From Candidatus Cloacimonadota bacterium (lineage in GTDB: Bacteria > Cloacimonadota > Cloacimonadia > Cloacimonadales > TCS61): DNA of 49,697 bases. The stretch spans positions 1-49,697 of the forward strand of contig JAIPIH010000016.1 of NCBI GenBank assembly GCA_021734835.1. The letters run 5' to 3'. Numbering within the stretch: the stretch's first letter is position 1; every line of letters begins with the position of its first letter. Below the pieces are notes generated by a model. That model was given only the letters and a program-made list of their open reading frames with translations, was not told the origin of the DNA and made no database searches. Shown here piece after piece: positions 17,482 to 25,782 of the stretch. Both the position numbers and the translations under genes were made by a program.

Positions 17482-17829
17482 TCACTTGGTTCCTTCCATA
17501 GTCGCAATATACAATTCTTTACCCGTTATAAGTTCAGTTTCAAAAGAATCGCACTGAGGGCACATGAAGATCGGTTCATCTATAGAAAATTCATGTCCGC
17601 AGTAATTACACTTTACTTTCACATCCTCTTCCGTCATGTTGAGAACGGCATTTTCGAATCCATTGTATTCAGTTTTCATATATTCGAAATTAGTCAGCAT
17701 TACCTCTTTAATAATTTGATGAAATCTCCCAACGACGATTTTTATTTCAGTTATTTCCTTTAATTTTTCCTTAATTCTAATTTCTTTTGCACTTTCTAGA
17801 AGTGAATGAACTATAGCTCCTTCATGCAT
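17482..17829 (-). CDS. hypA: Hydrogenase nickel incorporation protein HypA
   Basis: 115 residues, the family's usual length. It begins MHEGAIVHSLLE, close to the family's usual MHE start; His2 binds nickel. The zinc site is the pair CNYCGHEF ... CPQCDSFE, both CxxC. HypA hands nickel to the large subunit together with HypB. It follows hypE by 12 bases in the minus-strand cluster and is separated from nikR by a 170-base gap. Confidence 0.95.
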   Translation of the reverse strand: MHEGAIVHSLLESAKEIRIKEKLKEITEIKIVVGRFHQIIKEVMLTNFEYMKTEYNGFENAVLNMTEEDVKVKCNYCGHEFSIDEPIFMCPQCDSFETELITGKELYIATMEGTK

Positions 17830-17841
17830 ATTCTAACCTCA

Positions 17842-18825
17842 TCAACAGATTCTGGGCAGTGGATCTGATTCCAGCATCAGAAGAGGTCGCATGCCGCCGA
17901 TCGAAGTTCGCAGGTAAACTCCGGTAAACTTGTCTGTTGTTTCGCCAATAACGGCACTTTTTTCTCCCAGTACATTTTTTTTCATCTCACTGATCACATC
18001 TTCACTTTCCGGTGCAATGAAACCTATCAATTTACCTTCGTTGGCCATATAAAGAGCATCCAAACCAAGTAAGCTGCAAATAGCTTCCACGTTTGCCGAT
18101 ATTGGCAAAGCTTCTTCATTGATAATAATACCAAGTCCAGTTTCTTCAGCAACTTCGTTAAGAATAGTTGCAACGCCACCTCTGGTAGCATCACGTAAGA
18201 AACGAACTTTTCCACTTTTAAGCATCACTTGAACCAGTTTATTTAAAGCAGCGCAATCGCTTTTGGGAGGTGGATCCAGTTCCAGTTTCTGACGCTCATT
18301 GATGATAGCAACTGTATGATCACCCAAGTTACCATTCACAACTATTTTATCGCCGGCTTTTATCTTCGCAGATGATAATTCAACTTTATCAGATAGAAAT
18401 CCTATCCCTGTTGTGGTAATGTAAATTCCATCCGCTTTGCTTTTTTCGACAACTTTAGTATCGCCAGCAATTATCTTTACTCCGGCTTTTTCAGCGGTCT
18501 TTTGCACTGATTCAGTAATCATTTTCAGTTCTTTAATACTGAACCCTTCTTCGATGATGTAAGTAATTAAAATGTATTTTGGAATGGCGCCGCTCATAGA
18601 TACATCGTTCACCGTACCAGTTACGGAAAGTTTTCCTATATCCCCGCCCGGGAAAAATATTGGTTGTACTACGTGAGCATCAGTAGAGACAACCATGCGG
18701 TTTTCAATTTCCACTCCATCATCCAGCGTAGGTAAATTAAAATTTTTATCGAATACATCAGTAATTAATTTTTTAGTAAGACCGGCACCGCTTCCGTGTC
18801 CTAATGTAATAATATCATTTTTCAT
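17842..18825 (-). CDS. hypE: Carbamoyl dehydratase HypE
   Basis: Dehydrates the thiocarbamoyl group on its own C-terminal cysteine to thiocyanate, the source of the CN ligands of the NiFe site. It shows the N-terminal GHGSGAGLTKKL, the PurM-type ATP-binding VVSTDAHVVQP and GTVNDVSMSGA, DATRGGVATILNE, and the diagnostic C-terminus PLPRIC with the reactive cysteine as last residue. Length 327 is typical. Confidence 0.97.
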   Translation of the reverse strand: MKNDIITLGHGSGAGLTKKLITDVFDKNFNLPTLDDGVEIENRMVVSTDAHVVQPIFFPGGDIGKLSVTGTVNDVSMSGAIPKYILITYIIEEGFSIKELKMITESVQKTAEKAGVKIIAGDTKVVEKSKADGIYITTTGIGFLSDKVELSSAKIKAGDKIVVNGNLGDHTVAIINERQKLELDPPPKSDCAALNKLVQVMLKSGKVRFLRDATRGGVATILNEVAEETGLGIIINEEALPISANVEAICSLLGLDALYMANEGKLIGFIAPESEDVISEMKKNVLGEKSAVIGETTDKFTGVYLRTSIGGMRPLLMLESDPLPRIC

Positions 18826-18890
18826 ATTAATCCCTTTATTTGTTCACCAGTTTAACATATAGATCACTTGTCTTAATCCTTAGCAAGATT

Positions 18891-19958
18891 TTACCTTTCA
18901 TACTTATAATAAGCTGCACAACTTCCTTCTGAGGAAACCATACAGGATCCAATCGGATTAGCGGGAGTGCATTTTGAAGCAAAGAGTGGGCAATCAGACG
19001 GAATGATCTTTCCTTTGAGGACATCTGCACATCTGCATCCTGTTTTAGCTTCTTCATCTTTCAACATTATTTCATATTTCTTGGAGGCGTCATATTCTTT
19101 ATACTTTTCATTAATAGTTAATCCCGATTTTGGTATCAAACCCATTCCGCGCCATAAAGCATCATTGACCTGCAAAACTTCTTCTATGATATGTCTGGCA
19201 ACTTTGTTTCCATCCCGATTTACTACTCGATTATATTCATTGACTATCGTTGCCTCACCATGCTCAATTTGCTCAGTTAAAATCTTCACAGCCCTTAAAA
19301 TATCTAAGGGTTCAAATCCTGTTACTACACCGCCAATGCCATATTTGTGCGGAAGTAAATTGTAGCTTTGTGAACCGATAATTACACTGACATGACCCGG
19401 TAGCAGAAACCCATCCAAAGAAAGGTCTTCCTCAGAAAGTAAAGCGTCAAGTGCCGGCGGAATTAATTTAAAAGCTGGTAATACCGAAAAGTTCTTCTGC
19501 TTCTGGTTGGCAGCCAGGAGAATAGTTTGGGCAATACCGGGAGTGGTAGTTTCAAAACCGATCCCAACAAATACGGTTTCCTTTTTTTCGGCTAACTTCA
19601 AGGCTTCTAAAGGAGAATAAACAATTTCCACATCCAATCCACGAGCGCGAGCCTGCTCTAAAGTTTCCTCTTTACCTGGAACGCGGATCAGATCGCCAAA
19701 AGTGGCGATCTTAACGCCTTTCAGTTTTATTAGTTCATCAATGAGTGAGGAAGGCGTTACACACACAGGACAACCTGGTCCGGAGATAAGTGAAATTGAT
19801 GGAGGTAAAAGTTTTCTGATTCCCCAATGACCAATAGCCATGGTGTGTGATCCGCAAACTTCCATGATCTTAATAGGTTGCTGCCATTTCTGCAGATCAG
19901 CAACTATTTTATTGATCAGTTGGGGATCACGGAATTTTTTATTATTCGGGTCTTTCAT
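18891..19958 (-). CDS. hypD: Hydrogenase maturation factor HypD
   Basis: Iron-sulfur scaffold that, with HypC, assembles the Fe(CN)2CO unit. Motifs: IMEVCGSHTMAIG with the essential Cys, SGPGCPVCVTP, GFETTTPG, LPGHVSVIIG, and the C-terminal cysteine set GCRCADVLKG ... CPLFASKCTP ... GSCMVSSEGSCAAYY that holds the [4Fe-4S] cluster. The ATG at 19958 is chosen over the TTG at 20000. It then overlaps the end of hypC by 17 bases, and the protein is 355 residues, as usual for HypD. The ribosome site is weak (CGGAAAA), so translational coupling to hypC is likely. Confidence 0.95.
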   Translation of the reverse strand: MKDPNNKKFRDPQLINKIVADLQKWQQPIKIMEVCGSHTMAIGHWGIRKLLPPSISLISGPGCPVCVTPSSLIDELIKLKGVKIATFGDLIRVPGKEETLEQARARGLDVEIVYSPLEALKLAEKKETVFVGIGFETTTPGIAQTILLAANQKQKNFSVLPAFKLIPPALDALLSEEDLSLDGFLLPGHVSVIIGSQSYNLLPHKYGIGGVVTGFEPLDILRAVKILTEQIEHGEATIVNEYNRVVNRDGNKVARHIIEEVLQVNDALWRGMGLIPKSGLTINEKYKEYDASKKYEIMLKDEEAKTGCRCADVLKGKIIPSDCPLFASKCTPANPIGSCMVSSEGSCAAYYKYER

Positions 19959-20193
19959 TATTTTCCGGTAATTCCTTTTGGAAATCTGCAAATTCTTCAA
20001 ATAGTTTTAAGGTCTCGTCGGCATCTTTTTCTGAGATCACATTTAGGGCAAAGCCTGTGTGGATAAGTACCCAGTCACCTTCTTTTACTTCCGGTGTGAA
20101 AGTGAACATTATTTCTTTTTTGGAGCCGCCCAGATCTACAAATCCCTTATCACCATTTTTTTCAATTACTCGAGCTGGAATTGCTAAGCACAT
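19942..20193 (-). CDS. hypC: HypC/HybG-family hydrogenase assembly chaperone
   Basis: 83 residues beginning MCLAIPARVIE with the essential Cys2 that binds the iron unit and the large-subunit precursor. The OB-like core DLGGSKKEIMF and GDWVLIHTGFALNVISE is intact. Its ATG overlaps the hypF stop (TAATG) and its end overlaps the hypD start, so the three genes are tightly coupled. Confidence 0.95.
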   Translation of the reverse strand: MCLAIPARVIEKNGDKGFVDLGGSKKEIMFTFTPEVKEGDWVLIHTGFALNVISEKDADETLKLFEEFADFQKELPENNERPE

Positions 20194-22424
20194 TATTTCT
20201 CCATTTTATTTTTATTTATCCTATTTGCGATCATTAGTTGACCGACAGAGATCGAGCCATCGTTTGCCGGCAATTTTTGAGGTCGATAAACCTCAAAGTC
20301 ATTTTTAACAAGTAGTTCTGCTAATCCACTCACGATCAGCTTGTTTTGCATCACACCACCACTTAAAACGATTTTATTCAGGTTATTATCTCGTCTCAGT
20401 CTTTGTGCAGTTACTAAAGTGAATTCCAATATAGTACGATGAAATCTTTTGGCAATTATCTTTTGCTCTGCTTTATTTTTAATTGCTTCAGCGATATCCC
20501 GCAGTAAAGGTTTTATCCCGATCAAACCGGATTTTATGTGGAAAGAAAAAGGTTCGATCTGAAGAACATCTTCGTTCTCGCATAAAAATTCAAGAGCCAT
20601 AGCACTTTGAGCTTCAAAAGTAATATTTGGATAAAGATCGAGCATAGCAGCTACGCAATCAAAAAGTCTGCCCATACTGGAAGTTTGAAAAACATTGAAA
20701 TTATTAACGAGTTGTTTGGATATAACTTTTTGTTCCCAGGAAGGAATTCCGGTTAAAAAAGAAGTATCGATACCGGCAGATCTCAAATAAGCGTAAGCAA
20801 TTCGGATTGGATGTTTTATAGATGCATCGCCACCCGGCAGCGGCATATATTCAAGATGATATATCCGTTCGAAATTTTCGTAATTAGCAATTAAAATCTC
20901 ACCACCCCAGATCGCCTTGTCTGTACCGAAGCCTGTCCCATCGTAGGAAATTCCGATAACTTTCTCATCTAAACCATGTTCTGCCATGATTGCCGCTGTA
21001 TGAGCGTGATGATGTTGTACCTTGACCAAAGGAAGCTTCATTGCTTCGGCTAGTTTTGTTGTAGTAAAGTCTGGCTGCAGGTCGCAAACTACCAGCTCAG
21101 GATCCAGATTGAACCAACGTTTGTATTTTTGCAAAGTTTCCTCATAGAAATCCATAGTTGCTTTACTGCCTGAATTACCGATGTAAGGTGAGAGAAAATA
21201 TTCTTTATTATTAGAAAGTGCGAAAGTTAGTTTTAATTCTGCTCCACAAGCTAACGTGGGAATTAGAGGAAATGGAGCTTGGATTGGAGTGGGGACATAG
21301 CCTCTTGAACGGCGTAGCAGGACATTGAATTTACCGGTAGGTAAAATGATCGAGTCATCAGAACGATTTAAAATAGGCCGGTTATGAGTTAGAAAAAAAT
21401 CACAAATTTGCTGCAGTTCGAAAGCATCTTTGGCTATCGGCTCATCCTGCAAATTCCCGGAAGTCATTATAAGAAAAGGAAGTTTTTCATCAACAATCTG
21501 ATAATGATGAGGTGCATAGGGTAAAAATACTCCAATATTTGGGTTGAACGGTGCTAAATTAGTTGCAAGAATGGATGGTGATCGTTTTGGTAATATAACA
21601 ATCGGTGCAATAGTCGATCTGAGTAGTACCAGATCTGTCTTTGCAAATTCTACGATCTCAGCCAAATTTGACTCATTTGCCATGATTGCAAAAGGTTTAT
21701 CTGGTCTGTTCTTACGTCGTCGCATTTCCGCTATAGCTTCAAAATTTGTTGCATCACAAGCTAAATGAAAGCCGCCTATCCCTTTGATACCAACTATTTT
21801 GCCTTGCTTAAGTGCATCGATTGTATTTTGGATAGGATCACCGTTTATCGATTTAAGATCTTTCCCGATAAATTGCAGCTCTGGTCCGCACTCTTGACAA
21901 GCGATAGGTTGAGCATGAAATCTTCTGTCAAGCGGATTGGTATATTCTGATCTGCATTTGTTACACATGTTAAAATCACGCATCGAAGTAACTGGTCTGT
22001 CGTAGGGAGTTTCTTTTATAATAGAATAACGGGGTCCGCAATTTGTACAATTTATAAATGAGTAATGATAGCGAAAATCGTCAGGATCAGAAAATTCTCT
22101 GATACAATCATCACATACGGCCAAATCGGGGGAGATAAGGGTGGAGCCGTTGCCTTTGGTACTAAGTTTTATCTCGAATTTATTATAACCTCTATCAGGC
22201 AGTTCCCGAACTGAAACTGATTCAATTTTAGCAGCAGGGGGCAGCTCGGATTTTATCCTTGTCATAAATCTTTGTAGAGTTGATTTATCACCTTCAACAA
22301 TGATTTCCACTCCACCAGTATTGTTCAATACAAATCCCTTCAGATCCTCTTCTACAGCAAGTTTGTAGATGAAAGGTCTGAAGCCGACACCTTGCACGAT
22401 ACCATTAATCATTAATTTATACAT
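20193..22424 (-). CDS. hypF: Carbamoyltransferase HypF
   Basis: Makes the carbamoyl group for HypE from carbamoyl phosphate and ATP. Domains in order: acylphosphatase (~1-90, GIVQGVGFRPFIYKLA), two Cys4 zinc fingers (CDDCIREF ... CTNCG and CNKC ... CQECG, ~105-185), YrdC-like (~195-375, KGIGGFHLACDA, KRRKNRPDKPFA-like) and Kae1-like carbamoyltransferase (~385-735, QHHHAHTAAIMAEH, GISYDGTGFGTD, GGVMQNKLI). Length 743 is normal. It is the first gene of the minus-strand maturation cluster, divergent from hoxF across 275 bp. Confidence 0.96.
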   Translation of the reverse strand: MYKLMINGIVQGVGFRPFIYKLAVEEDLKGFVLNNTGGVEIIVEGDKSTLQRFMTRIKSELPPAAKIESVSVRELPDRGYNKFEIKLSTKGNGSTLISPDLAVCDDCIREFSDPDDFRYHYSFINCTNCGPRYSIIKETPYDRPVTSMRDFNMCNKCRSEYTNPLDRRFHAQPIACQECGPELQFIGKDLKSINGDPIQNTIDALKQGKIVGIKGIGGFHLACDATNFEAIAEMRRRKNRPDKPFAIMANESNLAEIVEFAKTDLVLLRSTIAPIVILPKRSPSILATNLAPFNPNIGVFLPYAPHHYQIVDEKLPFLIMTSGNLQDEPIAKDAFELQQICDFFLTHNRPILNRSDDSIILPTGKFNVLLRRSRGYVPTPIQAPFPLIPTLACGAELKLTFALSNNKEYFLSPYIGNSGSKATMDFYEETLQKYKRWFNLDPELVVCDLQPDFTTTKLAEAMKLPLVKVQHHHAHTAAIMAEHGLDEKVIGISYDGTGFGTDKAIWGGEILIANYENFERIYHLEYMPLPGGDASIKHPIRIAYAYLRSAGIDTSFLTGIPSWEQKVISKQLVNNFNVFQTSSMGRLFDCVAAMLDLYPNITFEAQSAMALEFLCENEDVLQIEPFSFHIKSGLIGIKPLLRDIAEAIKNKAEQKIIAKRFHRTILEFTLVTAQRLRRDNNLNKIVLSGGVMQNKLIVSGLAELLVKNDFEVYRPQKLPANDGSISVGQLMIANRINKNKMEK

Positions 22425-22582
22425 TTATATTCCAATAATTTATAATTGAATGAAAACTTTAAACAGCTGCTATTACGTCAAGGTTTTATTACTAATGAAA
22501 AACAAGTATGAAATAATAAAGTTGTGTGTTAGCTGCAAAACTATAAACTCTTGATAAAAAATAAGATAGTATCAGATGTAAC

Positions 22583-22597
22583 TGAAAATGATTCTTA
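22583..22597. promoter_or_regulatory. Fur-like box between hypF and hoxF
   Basis: TGAAAATGATTCTTA matches the 7-1-7 Fur consensus TGATAATNATTATCA at 11 of the 14 defined positions. It lies about 160 bp before hypF and 100 bp before hoxF. The region is AT-rich, so chance is possible. Confidence 0.3.
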
Positions 22598-22620
22598 TTT
22601 ACTTGACTGTCTTAGAATCT

Positions 22621-22635
22621 AATTGACAATCAATT
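22621..22635. promoter_or_regulatory. 15-bp perfect palindrome in the hypF-hoxF intergenic region
   Basis: AATTGA CAA TCAATT is a perfect inverted repeat with a 3-base spacer, followed by a further ATCAATT half. It lies 65 bp upstream of the hoxF start and overlaps a possible -35 (TTGACA). A repressor or activator of hox transcription could bind here. The regulator is unknown. Confidence 0.4.
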
Positions 22636-22699
22636 ATCAATTAGCATTTTGACCGAAAAAATAATAAAGTTGTTAAATATAAAATAAAGGAGGTTGATT

Positions 22700-24520
22700 G
22701 TGGGTAATAAACAATCCCTGAATTCAAGAAGTCACAACAAATGCTCTTGCAACGGTGATGATCTTGAATTGATTCTCGGTAAATACAATAATGACCCAAA
22801 AAGGCTTATGGATGTCCTAATCCATATTCAAACGCAATGCGGGTGTATTTCTGATTTAGCAGTTAAGGATATTGCTGAGGCTTTCAACATGTCGAAGGTT
22901 GATGTAGTACAGACAATTTCATTTTACCATTTCCTCTCCCAGGAACCTAGAGGTGAGTATACTGTATATTTAAATGACAGTGCAGTTGCCAAGATGAAGG
23001 GTAGAGATAAAATTGCCCAGGTTTTTGAAAAAGTGGCTGGTACAAAATTCGGTTCTGTTTCTAAAGATGGTAAGATAGGGCTTTTTAATACATCTTGTAT
23101 TGGAATGAACGATCAGGAACCATCAGCAATAATTAATCGACGTGTTTTTACAAACTTAACAGAAGTAGATGTAGAAAGAATAGTTAAAAGCATGAAAGAA
23201 GGTCTGGATGTAAATGATATCAAAGGAAGAGATCCTGTTCCGAATATTTTACTGAAAGGTCCGATTCTAAAAAATGAAGGAAACATTACCGATGCCCTGA
23301 AAAAAGCAATTTCCATTAGCCCAGACGAGGTTATTGAAGAAGTAAAACAATCAAAACTCAGAGGTCGGGGAGGAGCAGGATTCCCTACGGCTCTCAAATG
23401 GCGCACATGCCGTGATACTAAAAGTGAAAAAAGGTATATTTTCTGTAATGCAGATGAAGGAGAACCGGGAACATTTAAAGATCGGGTTATTCTGACCGAA
23501 CGCCCAAGACTATTATTTACAGGAATGACGATAGCCGGATATGCAGTTGGCTCTGATGAAGGTATTTTATATCTTCGATTTGAATACAAATTTATGGAAC
23601 AATACTTAGAAAATATTCTTAGTAAAATGAGAAAAGATGGATCATTAGGAAAGAATATTTTAGGTAAAAAAGGTTTTAATTTTGATATCCGGATTCAATT
23701 TGGAGGAGGAGCTTATGTTTGTGGTGAAGAATCCGCCCTTTTGGAATCTGCTGAAGGAAAGAGGGGTGAACCGAGAGACAAACCACCATACCCAGTAGTC
23801 AAAGGATATTTGCAGCACCCTACAGTAGTGAATAATGTTGAAACTTTATGCTGCGTAGCCAGGATCATTCAAAAAGGGGTGAAATGGTACTGTTCAGTAG
23901 GTACTAAGGATTCTACGGGATCCAAACTTCTAAGTATTTCGGGAGATTGTAAGCGTCCTGGAGTATATGAAATAGCCTGTGGAACCACCATTAATGATGT
24001 TAATAAAATGGTTGGCGCAGAAGATGTTCAGGCAGTTCAGGTGGGAGGTCCATCCGGAGTTTGCGTCGCACCAATAGATTTTGATCATAAACTTGCTTAT
24101 GAAGATCTGGCAACCGGTGGTTCTATTATTATAATTGGTAATAAACGCGATCTTTTAAAAGATATCGTACTTAACTTTACTGAATTCTTCCTGGAAGAAT
24201 CATGTGGTTCTTGCGTTCCCTGTAGAGCAATGACCAATCAATATAAGAAAAAGTTAGAAAAAATAATTCGAGGTAATGGTGTTGCCAAAGATCTGGAGCA
24301 AATGCTTAGTTGGGAAAAAGTTATGAAAGCAAATCGTTGCGGTCTTGGTCAAACAGCTGCTAATCCAATTACCTGTTCCATTCGTAATTTTAGAGAACTT
24401 TATGAAAGTAAGCTTAAAACCGCAACAGATTTTGTGAGTGAATTTGATTTGGAAGCAGCAGTACAGGAGTATTGTAAAACAGCCAATAGAATTCCCAACT
24501 TAGGGGGAGATCATGAATAA
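22700..24520 (+). CDS. hoxF: NAD-reducing [NiFe] hydrogenase diaphorase subunit HoxF (NuoE-NuoF fusion)
   Basis: Carries NAD(H) and FMN sites that pass electrons between NAD and the hydrogenase module. GTG at 22700 is the start because AAAGGAGG ends six bases earlier. The in-frame TTG at 22694 touches that site. The N-terminal ~150 residues are NuoE-like, but the usual four [2Fe-2S] cysteines are not kept (only the first of CIGMND remains). The NuoF part is complete: GRGGAGFPTALKW (NADH), CNADEGEPGTFKDR (FMN), YVCGEESALLES, and the [4Fe-4S] ligands ESCGSCVPCR and RCGLGQ. 606 residues fits HoxF of group 3d hydrogenases. The end overlaps hoxU by eight bases. Confidence 0.94.
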   Translation: MGNKQSLNSRSHNKCSCNGDDLELILGKYNNDPKRLMDVLIHIQTQCGCISDLAVKDIAEAFNMSKVDVVQTISFYHFLSQEPRGEYTVYLNDSAVAKMKGRDKIAQVFEKVAGTKFGSVSKDGKIGLFNTSCIGMNDQEPSAIINRRVFTNLTEVDVERIVKSMKEGLDVNDIKGRDPVPNILLKGPILKNEGNITDALKKAISISPDEVIEEVKQSKLRGRGGAGFPTALKWRTCRDTKSEKRYIFCNADEGEPGTFKDRVILTERPRLLFTGMTIAGYAVGSDEGILYLRFEYKFMEQYLENILSKMRKDGSLGKNILGKKGFNFDIRIQFGGGAYVCGEESALLESAEGKRGEPRDKPPYPVVKGYLQHPTVVNNVETLCCVARIIQKGVKWYCSVGTKDSTGSKLLSISGDCKRPGVYEIACGTTINDVNKMVGAEDVQAVQVGGPSGVCVAPIDFDHKLAYEDLATGGSIIIIGNKRDLLKDIVLNFTEFFLEESCGSCVPCRAMTNQYKKKLEKIIRGNGVAKDLEQMLSWEKVMKANRCGLGQTAANPITCSIRNFRELYESKLKTATDFVSEFDLEAAVQEYCKTANRIPNLGGDHE

Positions 24521-25220
24521 AATTACTATTACAATCAATAACAAAAAAATTGTTACCGAATCCGGAAAATCGGTATTGGAAATAGCTAAAGAGAATGGAA
24601 TATTTATTCCTACTTTATGTAATTATGAAGGTATCGCACCACAAAGTTCTTGCCGCGTTTGTACTTGTGTTATTGACGGCAGGAAAATGACGGCCTGCAC
24701 TACTCTAGCTAAAGATAAAATGAACATTGAAACTAATACAGAAGAATTAGAAGAAATCAGATCAGTTATTGTTGAACTTCTATTTGCCGAAGGTAACCAC
24801 TTTTGCCCGAGTTGTGAAAAAAGCGGTAATTGTGAACTTCAGGCACTTGCTTATAGATTTAAAATGATGGTTCCTCAGTTTCCTTACGATTTCCCGGCTA
24901 GAGATGTTGATGCAGTTAATCCAAAGATCATGATAGATCATAACCGTTGTATTCTGTGTAAAAGATGTATCAGGAGAAAGAAAGAACCGGAAAATCCAAC
25001 CTGGTTCGTCTTTGAAAATAGAGGAAATAAACTTAAAATAAATTTAGATCACGAACTGACTGCAGATATGGATGATGAGTTAGCACAGAAAGCAATGGAT
25101 ACATGTCCTGTGGGTGCTATAATCAGAAAAGAAAAGGGATTTGATGTTCCGATTGGATCAAGGAAATACGATAGTAAACCAATAGGCAGCGATATTGAAG
25201 ACCAGGGAGGTGCAGTATGA
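24513..25220 (+). CDS. hoxU: NAD-reducing hydrogenase diaphorase subunit HoxU
   Basis: Electron-relay subunit like the N-terminus of NuoG. The plant-type [2Fe-2S] domain has CNYEG, SSCRVCTC and ACTT ligands. Next is the His/Cys [4Fe-4S] motif HFCPSCEKSGNCELQ, and a ferredoxin-like [4Fe-4S] site CILCKRCIRR with a later TCPVGAI. 235 residues matches HoxU. It overlaps both neighbours, by eight bases with hoxF and by ATGA with hoxY. Confidence 0.95.
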   Translation: MNKITITINNKKIVTESGKSVLEIAKENGIFIPTLCNYEGIAPQSSCRVCTCVIDGRKMTACTTLAKDKMNIETNTEELEEIRSVIVELLFAEGNHFCPSCEKSGNCELQALAYRFKMMVPQFPYDFPARDVDAVNPKIMIDHNRCILCKRCIRRKKEPENPTWFVFENRGNKLKINLDHELTADMDDELAQKAMDTCPVGAIIRKEKGFDVPIGSRKYDSKPIGSDIEDQGGAV

Positions 25221-25768
25221 GTAAAGCAATTGTAGCAACAACTTCACTGGCAGGCTGTTTTGGATGTCATATGTCGCTGTTGGATATTGATGAAAAGATC
25301 TTGGATTTGATAGAATTGGTTGAATTTAATAAATCTCCCATCGATGACATAAAGACTTTTACTAAAGAATGTGATATTGGAATTATTGAAGGCGGTTGTT
25401 GTAATAGTGAAAATGTACATATTTTGAAAGAATTCCGTAAAAACTGTAAAACTTTGGTTGTAATGGGTGAATGTGCCATAATGGGCGGTTTACCGGCTTT
25501 ACGGAATAATGTAGTATCGATCTCGGAATGTCTGGAAGAGGCTTATTTGAACTGTGTTTCCGTTCAGGCAAATGATGAGAAGATCATTCCCAATGACGAC
25601 GAACTTCCTTTGATCCTGGATAGAGTTTATCCTTGTCATGAAATTGTTAAAATTGATTATTTTCTTCCCGGTTGTGCTCCTAGAGCAGATCTAATTTGGA
25701 ATGCACTTGTAGCTCTGATTACAGGTAATGAAATGGATCTACCGTACGAAGTTATTAAATTCGATTAG
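25217..25768 (+). CDS. hoxY: NAD-reducing hydrogenase small subunit HoxY
   Basis: Holds the proximal [4Fe-4S] cluster. Ligand motifs are present: SLAGCFGCHMSLLDID, IIEGGCC, GECAIMGG and LPGCAPRADLIW. At 183 residues it is short and lacks the extra clusters of uptake hydrogenases, as expected for group 3d. It is the catalytic partner of HoxH, 14 bases downstream. Confidence 0.95.
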   Translation: MSKAIVATTSLAGCFGCHMSLLDIDEKILDLIELVEFNKSPIDDIKTFTKECDIGIIEGGCCNSENVHILKEFRKNCKTLVVMGECAIMGGLPALRNNVVSISECLEEAYLNCVSVQANDEKIIPNDDELPLILDRVYPCHEIVKIDYFLPGCAPRADLIWNALVALITGNEMDLPYEVIKFD

Positions 25769-25782
25769 GAGAAAAATATATT

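Noticed and set aside
22669-22688. Possible Rex site (TTGTTAA half) upstream of hoxF
   Set aside because: Only one half-site matches. The second half (AATAAAG) does not fit TTAACAA.
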